NCBI GenBank assembly: GCA_035235625.1
Contig: CP141147.1
Location: 12,451,001-12,515,000 of the forward strand
Reading direction: 5' to 3'
Length of the DNA: 64,000 bases
DNA from: Saururus chinensis
Taxonomy: Eukaryota; Streptophyta; Magnoliopsida; Piperales; Saururaceae
Part shown: positions 35,401 through 46,915 of the stretch, piece after piece
How positions within the stretch are numbered: position 1 is the first letter of the stretch
Layout: each line of letters opens with the position of its first letter
Translations under genes and position numbers: made by a program
The notes under the pieces: generated by a model
Database searches by the model: none
The model's input: the letters and a program-made list of their open reading frames with translations, nothing else
Told to the model about the DNA's origin: nothing

Positions 35401-38400
35401 AGGATATTATGATTTGTGCACATTCTTAATGAACTTCAATTTTAATCGATTAAAAAATGTATAAGTTGATCAAAAGTGGTCTGACTGATTTGTCGTTTAG
35501 TTCATTTGATTCATTATTACAAAATTAGCAAATTATTACATATTAATTAAAAAGAATTGAATACACATTCGTGATGAGCATAGGTGCTTTGTTCTAAAAC
35601 TAGTTAAGCGAATTAAATAACATAGGTTAAGAAAAAACATTCAAATTGTGGAATCACTTTGTCTATTTGATTTTTCATTATGAACGTAATAAATAAATTG
35701 GTGGTCTTTTTTATCTTTAAAAAATATAATGATTTGTGCGCATTTGCAATGAACTTAGATTTTAAAAGGATATAACTATACCAAAAGTAGTCTTATTGGT
35801 TCATCATTTAGTGCATTTGATTCATTCTTACTAACTTAGCAAATCAATACGTATTTATTTAAAACAATGAAATAGATATTTGGGATGAGCTTTAGTGCTT
35901 TATTCTAAAACTAGTTAAGTGATTGAAATCATATAACTTATAGAAGAACAGTCAAATTATGGTATCACATTGTCTATTTGATTTGTCATTATGAATGTAA
36001 CAAATGAATAGGAGGTCTCTTTAAACTTTAAAGAATATAATTATTTATACACATTCTTAACGAACTACGGTATTAATAGATTAAAAGAATATAACTCAAC
36101 CAAAAGTACTTTGATTGGTTCATTGTTTAGTCCACTTGATTCAGTCTTACAAACTTAGCAATTGAGTACGTATTTATTTAAAATAATTAAATATACAATG
36201 GTGATGAGCATGGGTGGTTTGTTCTAAAATTAGTTAAGAGAATGACAAATCATAGGTTAGAAAAGAACAGTCAAATTTTGGCATCACTTTGTCTATTTGA
36301 TTGGTCATTACGAACGTTACAAATAAATTAGAGGTATCTTTAAACTTTAAACGATATAATGACTTGTGTCATTTCTTAATGAACTTCAGTTTTAATCGAT
36401 TAAAATGATATAACTATACCAAAAGTGCTTTGATTTGTTCGTCATTTAGTACATTTGATTCATTCTTACCAACTTAACAAATGAGTACGTATTTAATTAA
36501 AACAATTAAATACAACATTAGGACTAGCTTTAATGCTTTATTATAAAAGTATTTATGCTAATGAAATCACATGACTTAAGGAAGAACGGTAAAATTGTGG
36601 TACTACTTTGTTAATTTGAGTTGTCTCTACGAACAAAACAAATTAATGGGAGGACTTTTTAAACTTTAAACTTTATTACGATTTGTACATATTCTTAGTA
36701 AACTTCAGTTTTAATCGATTACATTGATATAATGAGACCAAAAGTTGTTCAATTGGCTCATTTTTTAGTGCGTTAGATTTATTCTTATGAACTAAGCAAA
36801 TAAGTATGTATTTATTTAAAAGAATTAAATACACAATCGTGACAAGCATACGTATTTATTTACAATAATTAAATACACATTTATGATGAGAATGAGTGTT
36901 TTGTTCTAAAACTAATTAAGCAAATGATATAACATTATTTGAGGAAGCACATTAAAATTGTGGTATCACTTTGTCCATTTGATTCATCATTACGAATGTA
37001 ACAAATAAATTGGAGGTCTATTTAAACTTTAAACAATATAATGACTTGTGCACAATTTTAACAAGCTTTGGTTTTAATCGATTAAAATGATACAACTAGA
37101 CGAAGAGTGGTCCAATTAATTCGTCATTTAGTGCATTTGATGCAATATTATGAACCTAGAAAATGAGTATGTATTTATTAAAAATAAATAAATACACATT
37201 TGTGACTAACTTTGGTGTTTTTTTCTAAAACTAGTTAAGTGAATGAAATTATATGAGTGGAGGAAGAACGGTCAAATTGTGGTACACAATATCCATTTAA
37301 TACATCAATACAAATGCAATAAATTGATGGGAGGTCTTTTTATACTTTAAACAATATAACAATTTGTACATATTTTTAACGAACTCTGATTTTAATTGAT
37401 TAAAAGGATATAACTAGACCAAAACTTGTCTGCTTAGTTCGTTGTTTAGTGCATTTGATTAAATCTTATGAACTTAGCAGTTGAGTTTGTATTTATTTAA
37501 CATAATTATATATATATTTAAGACGAGCTTAAGGGGTTTGTTCTAAAACTAGTCAAGCGAATAAAATCACATAAGTTAATGAAGAAGGTTAAATTGTTGT
37601 ATGATTTTGTCCATTTGATTCGTTATTACAAATAAAACAAATAAATAGGAGGTCTCTTAAAACATTAAATGATATAACGATTTGTGCACATTCTTAACGA
37701 ACTTTGGTTTTAATCGATTAATAGGATATAGCTAGACCAAAAGTGGTCCAATTGGTTTATCGTTTAGTGTGATTCGTTCTTTTGAACTTTACAAATGAGT
37801 ACGTATTTATTTAAACTAATTAAAGACACATTCGTGATGAGCTTGGGTGGTTCGTTCTAAAACTAGTTAAGAGAATGAAATAACAAAGCTTAAAGAAGAA
37901 TGGTAAAATTGTGGGATAACTTTGTCTATTTGATTCAACATTACAAATGAAACAAATGAATAGGGGGCCTATTTAAACATTAAACAATATAACAATTTGT
38001 GCACATTCTTAACAAACTTTGATTTTAATAAATTAAAAAGGATATAACTAGAGCAAAAGTAGTTTGTTTGGTTATCATTTAATGCATTTGATTCATTCTT
38101 ACAAACTTAGCAAATGAGTACATATTTTAAAACAATTAAACACACATTCGGGATGAGCATTGGTGTTTTATTGTCAAACTAGTAAAGTGAATGAAATCAC
38201 ATAAGTTAAGAAAGAACGGTCAAATTATAGTCCGATTTTTTCCATTTGGTTCATAATTATGAACGTAACAAATGAATGGGAAGTGCCGTTAAAATTTAAA
38301 CGATATAACGATTTGTGTGCATTCTTAACAAACTTCGATTTAAATCATTTAAGAGGATATAACTAGATAAAAAGTGGTCCAATTGGTTCATCATTTAGTA

Positions 38401-39064
38401 TGTTTGATTCATTCTTACAAACATAGCAAAATAGTATGAATTTATTTAAAACAATTGAATACACATTCCTGACGAGCTTTGATACTTTTTTCTAAAACAT
38501 GTTAAGCGAATGAAATCAGAGAAGTTAAAAAAGAAAGATCAAATTTTGGTACCACATTGTCCATTTGATTCATGATTGTGAACATAACAGTTATATGGGA
38601 GGTCTTTTTAAACTTAATATGATATAACGATTTGTGTGTATTCATAATGAATTTTGGTTTTAATTGAATAAAATGATATAACTGGACAAAAAGTTGTCTA
38701 ATTTGCTTGTCATTTAGTGCATTGTATTCATTCTTACAAACTTAGCAAATAAGGACATTTTTAAAAATAATTAAGTACACATTCATGATGGCATTAAGTG
38801 CTTTGTTCTAAAACTAGTTAAGAGCTGGAAATCACATAAGTTAAGGAAGAACAGTCAAATAGTTATACAAATTTGCCTATTTGATTTATTATCACAAACA
38901 TAAAAAATAAATAGGTGGTCTATTTAAACATTAAACGATATAATCGTTTGTGCACATTCTTAATAAACATTGGTTTTAATTGATTAAAAGAATATAATTA
39001 GACCAAAAGTGGTCCGATTGATTCATTGTTTAGTGTGTTTGATTCATTCTTACAAACTTAGTAA
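32485..39064 (+). repeat. ~315-bp satellite array, plus polarity (main block, ~21 monomers)
   Basis: The landmark CTAGTTAAG (or a one-base variant) falls at 32710, 33023, 33733, 34052, 34985, 35600, 37548, 37862, 38178 and 38813, giving spacings of 313-319 bp or twice that. Monomers also carry GGTATCACTTTGTCC, GGGAGGTCTCTTTAAAC, AATCGATTAAAAGGATATAA and AAATACACATTCGTGA. Each monomer contains two related ~158-bp halves: CATTTGATTC...TTACGAAC...CAAATGA occurs twice per unit. It ends at 39064 where a truncated LTR begins. Confidence 0.9.
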
Positions 39065-39971
39065 ATATTAACTGTTTCCGAACCATTTCCCACCCTTTTT
39101 AGCCTGTTCCAAAGCCCTACCCTACTAAATCAAGCGCATTCTACGCGTTGGAGTGGTTATTCTGCCTAAATTCTTTCTCGAAGGCTGATATCTTAAGGAG
39201 GGACTTTCTTTATTCTACGAGGTGATTTCGTTATATTTTGCACGCGTTATAGGTAGGTAGCTTTAAATTCTAATTGTATGCCGAGATTTTGACTCGCCAA
39301 AGTTTTACTAAAAGTTTTCTACTACTTTTATGAAAACAAAGCTCTGTCTTTAAAATCATCTCCTCTTTTCGAAAATTCCTCCGAGTTTTGGATAATCGTA
39401 CCGTCTAGATAGTTCTCGGTTCTTCGGAACTAAGAATTATTATTATGATTTTGGATACTGCCAAATTTGGCATCCGGCGCGCACAAGACTGGGATATCAT
39501 GGGTAAATTCCTTTCCTTCCATCTCCCGTTGCCCCATGAGCGTGGGTGTAAGTCGTTTGGTATCGCAACATTCTGTGATCGTGTTTTAAGATTTTCTGAA
39601 TGATTTGAAAAGAAAGATGGCATGATATTTTCTTATGTGCACAAAGCATATTCTTAGAACTTAATTCGACCTACTGAGTATGAATTTACTCACCCCCATC
39701 AGATTCTGCAGGTGTATTACTCAAATATGAAGGTGTCGACGAAGAGTTTTCTTAAATTACAGTCTTGTACTGTTGTTTTTGTACTTTATGTAAATTATTG
39801 TACTGACTGATGTATAAAGGCATGTGATGCCCAATTTTGGAAATCTTTGTATAATACAAAGTGTGTTGTAATTACTGTTTTAGTACGTGGTGATCCTTGG
39901 CAATTGTAATTAATTTTTGTTACATTTTCAAAAATTATTTTCTTTTATTTGAAAATACGAGGGATGTTATA
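39065..39971 (+). repeat. Truncated 5' LTR
   Basis: Aligns with 46010-46915 of the 3' LTR from TTTCCG(A/G)ACCATTT to GGGATGTTATA. The promoter-bearing first ~750 bp (45260-46009 equivalent) is absent. Confidence 0.85.
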
Positions 39972-39972
39972 T

Positions 39973-39986
39973 TTAGTATCGGAGCC
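39973..39986 (+). other. Primer-binding site (initiator tRNA-Met)
   Basis: TTAGTATCGGAGCC follows the LTR end and matches the usual TGGTATCAGAGCC with a few changes. Confidence 0.75.
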
Positions 39987-40098
39987 AAGGTTCTACTGTC
40001 TACTAAAAAGTAATTAAATTAGTCAATACAATTATTAATATTTTACCGTATGTTTTCCTATTTGAAATTACTTGAATTTTTATTTGAAACTAAAATAG

Positions 40099-40587
40099 AT
40101 GTCGATGCTCAGGCATAAGACATATCTATCAGGCAATCTTTATCATTCTACTGCTCGTAAATTGCCGCTTCCAATGGAAGGAAGTTGTAGCAAGAGTATG
40201 TACAATGAGGGTAAGACACCCATCGAAATTTCGGACTTAGAAGATTCTGAAATCTCTTACACCCCTGGTTCACCTACAAATAGTGACGTGAACAAAATAA
40301 TAGTTATCCAGGACTCACCTACTCCAGGAGAAGAGTCTGAAGAAGACCCCTCCTTGCAAGAGGAAGAAGGTGAAAATTCTGATGAGGATAACCCTGAGTA
40401 TAAAAAGGATTTTGACCTGAACGAACTGCCCCCACCTGAGGTCGAATGGGTGGAAGAGCCAGGCATCCAACGCCTCCTCAAAGGGAAGGAAACCGGAAGG
40501 CATGGAATGCCCGAGCGGTGCACCTTTTGTGGACTTTTAAACCACTTTTTCTTTGAGTGCCCTAAAGCAATGACCTTTCCTCTCTAA
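40099..40587 (+). CDS. Extra 162-aa ORF upstream of gag, acidic with CCHC zinc knuckle
   Basis: An uninterrupted frame begins at ATG 40099, 128 bp after the 5' LTR. The N-terminal third is basic and Ser-rich. Residues ~40-110 are strongly acidic with Ser/Pro (for example EESEEDPSLQEEEGENSDED). C141-x2-C144-x4-H149-x4-C154 near the end is a complete CCHC knuckle, a nucleic-acid-binding fold normally found in gag. It is separate from gag, whose own knuckle lies near 41710 and is damaged. Hydrophobic IIVI followed by Asp/Ser (about residues 57-62) looks like a SUMO-interaction motif; that is inference only. I do not recognise a family. It is intact while gag-pol has many stops, so it may be younger, selected, or simply lucky. 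Confidence 0.6.
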   Translation: MSMLRHKTYLSGNLYHSTARKLPLPMEGSCSKSMYNEGKTPIEISDLEDSEISYTPGSPTNSDVNKIIVIQDSPTPGEESEEDPSLQEEEGENSDEDNPEYKKDFDLNELPPPEVEWVEEPGIQRLLKGKETGRHGMPERCTFCGLLNHFFFECPKAMTFPL

Positions 40588-40783
40588 AGTCTTGACTACT
40601 TAGAGAAGAAGGTTTGTAAATATCTTGAGTAAATAGTTATGTGGGAACAATTTTGATGTGTACTAAGAGTGGTTTTATTATGTAAATAACTAACATAGCT
40701 TTTGAGTGATGTAATTACACTTCAAGGTTGCTATGAAGTAAGCTTGTTTTCTAAAGACCTTGATGTTACTAATCCATGTTTAG

Positions 40784-41756
40784 ATGACGAACGTTAGTGG
40801 TAGCGATGCTCAACCGGCAAGTAGCTCGACTCCACCAAATGTTACTACGCCGGTCACTTTGACAACAGGAGATCCTATGACGCACTTCTTGGACTTATTA
40901 ATGCAAAGAATGACTGAAGGATTCCAATCGAATCATTCCAATCATTTGACTAGTTCGGGAGATAATATCCACGGTGAAAAGGATAATTTGTTGGAGCATT
41001 TTAAGAAGCTTGCACTAGTATTTACGGGGGAAGACGGCCCTGAGGCCGCTGAAAGGTGGACCTTTGAGGTTAAACGGATTTTTAAAGCAATGAAGATCCT
41101 CGATGATCGTAAGGTGCCACTAGCCACTTTCTCTATGATTGGCAAAGCTGCTTTCTGGTGGTCTACAACAGAAAGAAATTTCTTCCCTGATGGTGATCAT
41201 ATTAAGTGGGAGGAATTTAAAGAAGGACTATATGATAAATATTTTCCTCCTCAAAATCAAGAAAGAAAGGAAAAGGAGTTTCTAGACCTACAACAAGGAG
41301 TGTTAACGGTGATCCAATACGAGAATAAATTCGTACAATTACAACATTTCGCCCCGGATTATTGTACGACAGAGTTAAAGAAAGCACGAAAGTTCGTGAG
41401 AGGCCTAAATAATGGAATAAGAGGAAGAATTATTGGCAACTTTTGCCAAAGCAGTTGAACTAGCCTCTATCCTAGAGAAAGACTACATGGAATTTGTGGT
41501 CGGACGTAAAGACCAAGGACAAAATAATAGTTTCCGACCCGATGAAAGGAAAAGGAAGCTTACGTTTAACAATTAGAATAATCGTAAGTTTCAAAAGCCC
41601 TCAGAACCACCTTCACAGCCAAGGGGAGAAAGGAAGCTAGAAAAATGTCCTCAGTGCAGTAAAATCCATCCTTCTAGATCGTGTTATCGTACCGAAGGAA
41701 AGTGCTTTTCTTATGGTGAATGTGGCCATCAGATTAGAGACTACCTAAAGAGGAAA
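40784..41756 (+). pseudogene. gag relic
   Basis: Starts at ATG 40784. The Ty3 gag core is clear: FTGEDGPEAAERWTFEVKRI (residues ~85-105), GKAAFWWSTTERNFF, WEEFKEGLYDKYFPPQ and KFVRGLNNGIR. The frame then ends at 41458. The downstream gag (KAVELASILEKDYMEF) is in a different frame, so a single indel lies near 41425-41455. A TAG at 41574-41576 follows, then the zinc knuckle CFSYGECGHQIRDY near 41703-41745, in which two of the expected cysteines are tyrosines. The product would have packaged element RNA. Confidence 0.85.
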
Positions 41757-42339
41757 ATGCAAGAAGAATCAAAACCGGAGCAAAAACCAAAAGCTCAAGG
41801 TCGGGTCTTCGCAATTACTGCTGAGGAAGCTCAAGCATCGACCGCAGTCATTCAAGGTACACTTCTAGTCTTGGATAAATTAGCAAAAATCTTGATAGAT
41901 CCAGGGTTGACACATTCTTTCATATCGTTCAATTTTTCTTCAAGTCTTGGCTATCCTATTTTAAACTTAGGATATGTCTTAGAAGTGTCCACCCTGATGG
42001 GAAAAATGTTTCTAGCTTGTAAATTTCATCAAGGGGTACCTGTCTCCTTAGAGAAACATCAGTGGGAGGCCGACCTTATTCTCCTAAATATGACCGACTT
42101 TGATGTCATATTAGGTATGAATTAGTTAGCCGATAATGGGGCGTTAGTAGTCTGTAAACAGAAGAAGGTGATCTTTAAACAAGGCAAAAGGAGTTTTACT
42201 TTTTATGGGCTTAAGGATCATTCCAAGCCATGTATCATCTCAGCAATCAAAGCTCGTCGGCTTTTAACTAAAGGATGTCAGGGTTATCTTGCTAGTGTGG
42301 AAACTAGTGAGACTACTACAATTAACTTGGAGGGTATTG
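41757..42339 (+). pseudogene. Aspartic protease relic (gag-pol)
   Basis: In frame with downstream pol. ILIDPGLTHSFIS (about 41890-41930) occupies the active-site position; the catalytic Asp is present but the usual D-S/T-G is D-P-G. FDVILGMN follows near 42100, then TAG at 42123-42125. The domain would have cut the polyprotein in the particle. Confidence 0.8.
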
Positions 42340-43259
42340 AAGTAGTACAAGATTTCTCTGACATTTTTCCTAATGATCTCTCTAGTATGCCACCAAAAAG
42401 AGAGATAGATTTTTCTATCGAGTTGATGCCAGGAACGAGTCCTATCTCTAAGGCACCTTATAGCATGGCTCCTGCGGAGTTAAATGAGTTAAAAAGTCAA
42501 TTGCAGGAATTGCTTGAGAAAGGATTTATACGACCCAATGTCTCTCCTTGGGGAGCACCCATCCTATTTGTGAGAAAGAAAGACGGATCATTGAGGTTAT
42601 GCATTGACTACCGACTTCTCAATGTCATCACCATAAAGAACAAGTATCCCTTGCCTCGTATAGATGACTTGTTCGATCAATTGCAGACGGCCAAAGTTTT
42701 CTCCAAAATAGATCTGCGGTCAGGTTATCATCAGTTAAGGATACGAGATGGGGATATCTCTAAGACAGCTTTATGTACCCGGTATGGCCACTATGAGTTT
42801 TTAGTGATGCCATTTGGTTTAACAAATGCACTGGCCTCCTTCATGGATCTCATGAATAGAGTTTTTTGGCCCTTTTTGGACAAGTTTGTAATCGTGTTTG
42901 TCGATGACATCCTCATCTACTCTAGTAGTTTAGAACATCACTGAGTACATTTAGAAGTAGTTCTGCAAATGCTAAGGGATCATAAACTATACACCAAGTT
43001 TAGCAAGTGCGAATTTTGGATGGAACAAGTGGTTTTCTTAGGACACGTCATTTCAAAGAACGGAGTATCAGTGGACCCAACCAAGATTGAAGTTGTCATC
43101 AAATGGGAAAGGCCCAAGACAGTAACAGAAATTCGGAGCTTCTTAGGTCTTGCGGGTTATTACCGAAGATTCATCCGTGGATTTTCAATCATTGCCTTGC
43201 CCCTCACAAAACTGACAAGGAAAGGAGTTAAATTTGTTTGGGATGAAACTTGTGAATAG
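42340..43259 (+). pseudogene. Reverse transcriptase relic (gag-pol)
   Basis: Motifs appear in order: [66 protein letters not shown] and the catalytic FVDDILIYS (about 42897-42923), followed by GHVISKNGV and [15 protein letters not shown]. Both catalytic aspartates of the DD pair are intact. In-frame stops lie at 42942-42944 (TGA) and 43257-43259 (TAG). No frameshift occurs from 41757 to 45215. Confidence 0.9.
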
Positions 43260-43268
43260 AGTTTTTAA

Positions 43269-43685
43269 GAACTGAAGGAAAAATTAACAACTGCACCTAT
43301 TCTGGCGTTGCCGACTGGCAGTGGAGGTTTTATTGTGTACAGCGATGCTTCTAGAAGAGGATTAGGATGCGTATTAATGCAAGACGGAAAAGTAATAGCA
43401 TACGCTTCACGACAATTAAAGAAACATGAAGGTAACTACCCTACTCATGATTTGGAATTAGTAGCAGTAGTCTTTGCACTAAAGATATGGAGGAACTATC
43501 TATATGGGGAAATGTTTGAAGTCTTCACCGATCATCAAAGTTTAAATTATATTTTTTCACAAAATGATCTTAATATGAGGCAAAGATGGTGGATCGAATA
43601 TCTTAAGGATTATGACTTTTCTATCAAGTATCATCCTGAAAAAGCCAACTTTGTAGCTGATGCTTTAAGTCGTAAATCTGGGGGC
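43269..43685 (+). pseudogene. RNase H relic (gag-pol)
   Basis: After a TAA at 43266-43268 the frame resumes. [11 protein letters not shown] carries the first catalytic Asp, [19 protein letters not shown] the Glu helix and [11 protein letters not shown] the next Asp; [15 protein letters not shown] closes the domain. It degrades RNA in the RNA:DNA hybrid during reverse transcription. Confidence 0.9.
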
Positions 43686-45215
43686 TTAGCCTTCATGCTT
43701 GTTAAGGAGTGGAAACTATTGGAAGAAACAATAAGTTTCCAACCCGAGCTACAATTTGGAAACAAGAAATCTTTCATTGCCAACCTAGAAGTAAAATCAG
43801 TACTAGTTGAGCGTATTCTTGAAGGTCAGAAAGGTAATGAAGAAGTGCAAACATTGCTCGAAAGATCGAACTTCACCCAGCATTCTGATGGAGGTATTCG
43901 ATTTCAAGGACGATTAGTAATACCCAAAATTCCTAAGCTAAGGGAAGACCTATTACATGAAGCACATTGTTCTCGATATACCATCCACCCAGGAGGAACG
44001 AAAATGTATCAAGATTTAAAAAGGAGTTTTTGGTGGAATGGAATGAAGAACGATATAGGAGAATATATTTTGGGATGCTTAACTTGTCAGCATGTTAAAG
44101 CCGAACACCAAAAACCTTCAGGGTACCTTCAAACGATTGAAATTCCCGAGTGGAAGTGGGAACACATTACTATGGATTTTGTTTCGGCACTACCCAGAAC
44201 TTCTCAAGGCCATGAATCCATTTGGGTAATCGAGGATCGACTCACAAAGAGTGCACATTTTCTTCCTTTAAGGAAGAAGCAATCCTTAAGTTCTTTGGTA
44301 AAATTATATGTAAAGGAAATTGTGAGTTGGCATGGTATACCGTTATCGATCATCTCAGATCGGGATAGTCGATTTACCTCCAAGTTTTGGCAAGGATTTC
44401 AAGAAGAATTGGGCACAAATCTTAAGTTCAGCACTGCTTTCCACCCACAAATAGACGGACAATCAGAAAGAACTATTCAAACTTTGGAAGATATGTTACG
44501 AGCATGCACAATGGATTGGAAGGGTAATTGGGACGAACATTTACCGCTAGTCAAGTTCACCTACAACAATAGTTATCATGGCAGTATAGGCATGGCACCC
44601 TATGAGGCATTGTACGGATGACCTTGCCGATCGCTGGCGTGTTGGAATGAAGTAGGAGAACAAAGATTGATTAAGTTTGAACTTCTGCAACAATGTGCAG
44701 ATAAGGTGAAACTTGTCAAGCATCGTCTAATGGCATCCTAGAGTAGTCAAAAGAGTTATGCTGATCAAAGATGAAAAGATATCGACTTTAGCGTGGGAGA
44801 TCAAGTATTACTAAAAGTTTCACCAACCCGAGGAGTCATGAGATTTAGAATTAAAGGCAAATTAAGTCCTCGCTTCGTAGGACCGTTTGAAATTTTGGAC
44901 AAAGTAGGAGCTGTGGCTTGTAGATTTGCCTTGCCTCCACAACTCGACAATGTCCATGACATATTTCACTTATCCATGCTTAGGAAATACGTCCGAGACT
45001 CCTCTCATGTTCTTGATTAAAGTTTAATTACTCTCAAGCCCGACCTATCATTCGAAGAAAAGCCACTTAAAATTTTGGATCACAAGGAACAAATCTTGAG
45101 GACAAAAAGGATCCCCTTAGTCAAAGTGCTATGGTAGTATCATTCCTCAGAAGAAGCCACTTGGGAGCTAGAGAGCGAAATAAAGAAAAAGTACCCTGAG
45201 TTATTCATTGAGTGA
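43686..45215 (+). pseudogene. Integrase with GPY/F module and chromodomain (gag-pol)
   Basis: The zinc-binding H-H-C-C region includes [14 protein letters not shown] and CLTCQ. The DDE core shows Asp in [11 protein letters not shown], Asp in [14 protein letters not shown] and Glu in [15 protein letters not shown]. Next come LSPRFVGPFEILDKVGAVA (GPY/F) and a chromodomain-like end with IPLVKVLW, EEATWELESE and YPELF. Stops lie at 44619-44621, 44739-44741, 44772-44774, 45018-45020 and 45135-45137, and the frame ends at TGA 45213-45215. A chromodomain is expected to bind modified histones and direct integration into heterochromatin, which fits this window. Confidence 0.9.
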
Positions 45216-45240
45216 ATAATTCAAATTTCAAGGACAAAAT

Positions 45241-45259
45241 TTCTCTAAGGGGCGTAGAT
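45241..45259 (+). other. Polypurine tract
   Basis: CTAAGGGGCGTAGAT immediately precedes LTR start TGTAATAACCC at 45260. It is the plus-strand primer site. Confidence 0.75.
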
Positions 45260-46915
45260 TGTAATAACCCTAATTTCTAACATGATCTTCTTATATATTT
45301 TGTTATTAAATTTCCTAAGTGTTGGTTAGAGCTCGTGGAGACGAGCATAACAAGTCATAAAACGTGTAAATCGCAGGTCAGGAACAAAAGTTATGACCTC
45401 AGGAAATGTGTTCTAAATGGCAGAACCCACTTTTAAAATACAGGTAAATCGGTTCATAACTAGCCTTGTAGGGCTCGTCAATACGAGCTCAACGGTACCT
45501 AGAACACGCGAAACCAAGTTGGGGATAGGAAGTTACGATTATTTAAAATTTTATAGAAATTAAAATAAATAATAAATATTTTTTTTAGATTGGCATGGCT
45601 CGGCGCAGCGCGCGGCTCAGCCACGCGGTGCGCACCGTATGCAGCTGTCATGCGCGATGAACGCGCGTTCATCACGCGTGCCCACCATTCCGGCGGTGCT
45701 AGTGGGTGCCAACTAGTTTCTACGGCGGTGCCAGTGGGCGCCAACCAGTTTCTGCGGCGGCGTCGACGGGCGCCCGCCAGAAAACGCCATCTCCTCCTCT
45801 ATAAATAGTCATTCCGGCCATTCTTTTCACCCAAAAACCTAGTTCATTGTTTTTGCTCCTTCTGACCCGTTTTAAGTCCGAATTACACGTTCCAAGTCCC
45901 ATTTCCTACTAAATCAAGGGTGCTCTACGCACCGGAAGGGTTATTTTCTCAAGACAATCCCTCTATGACCTTGAAAAATGTGCCCCTTCTCTAATCTTCC
46001 CCTTTCATCTTTTTACTATTTCCGGACCATTTTCAACCCTTTTTAGCCCGTTCCAAAGCCCTACCCTACTAAATCAAGGGCATTCTACGCGTTGGAGTGG
46101 TTATTCTGTCGAAATTCTTGCTCGAAGGCTAATATCTTAAGGAGGGACTTTCTTTACTCTACGAGGAGATTTTGTTATATTTTGCACGCGTTATAGGTAG
46201 GTAGCTTTAAATTCTAATCATTTGCCGAGATTTTGACTCGCCAAAGTTTTACTAAAAGTTTTCGGCTACTTTTATGAAAACAAAGCTCTGTCTTTAAAAT
46301 CATCTCCTCTTTTCGAAAATTCCTCCGAGTTTTGGGTAATCGTACTGTCTGGATAGTTCTCGGTTCCTCAGAACTAAGAATTATTATTATGATTTTGGAT
46401 ACCGCCAAATTTGGCATTCGGCGTGCATAGAACTGGGATATCATGGGTAAATTCCTTTCCTTCCGTCTCCCGTTGCCCCATGAGCGCGGGTGTAAGTCGT
46501 TTGGTATCTCAATATTCTGTGATCGTTTTTTTAGATTTTCTGAATGATTTCAAAAGAAAGAAGGCACGATATTTTCTTATGTGCACAAAGCATATTTTTA
46601 TAACTTAATTCGACCTACTGAATATGAATTTACTCACCCCCCCTTAGATTCTTTAGGTGTATTACTCAAATATGAAGGTGTCGACGAAGAGTTTTCTTAA
46701 ATTACAGTCTTGTATTGTTGTTTTTTTACTTCATGTAAATTATTGTACTGACTGATGTATAAAGGCATGTGATGCCCAATTTTGAAAATCTTTGTATAAT
46801 ATAATGTGTGTTGTAATTACTGTTTTAGTACACGGTGATCCTTGGTAATTGTAATTAATTTTATTATATTTTTAAAAATTATTTTCTTTTATTCAAAAAT
46901 ACGAGGGACATTACA
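45260..46915 (+). repeat. Complete 3' LTR of the Tekay-like element
   Basis: Runs TGTAATAACCC...GGGACATTACA, 1656 bp. It contains a GC-rich segment (45590-45790), a TATA box, and two versions of a CTACTAAATCAAGGG...CTCTACGC...GGTTATT module (about 45905 and 46070), a partial internal duplication also echoed in element D. Confidence 0.9.
45800..45808 (+). promoter_or_regulatory. TATA box in 3' LTR
   Basis: TATAAATAG in CTCCTCTATAAATAGTCATT is a good plant TATA box. It lies in the part of the LTR missing from the 5' copy, so it now points only into downstream sequence (E2). Confidence 0.55.

Larger units (their letters stand above)
39065..46915 (+). mobile_element. Tekay/Del-like chromodomain Ty3/gypsy retrotransposon, 5' LTR truncated
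   Basis: The order is truncated 5' LTR, tRNA-Met primer site, extra ORF, gag, protease, reverse transcriptase, RNase H, integrase with chromodomain, polypurine tract and complete 3' LTR (1656 bp). The 5' LTR lacks about its first 750 bp, so no TSD can be read; its left neighbour is satellite. The clade is inferred from the chromodomain ending and the tract before TGTAATAACCC. At least ten in-frame stops and one frameshift make it non-autonomous. Confidence 0.9.

Noticed and set aside
40257-40523. Minus-strand frames opposite the extra ORF
   Set aside because: Shadow of the plus-strand acidic coding sequence.
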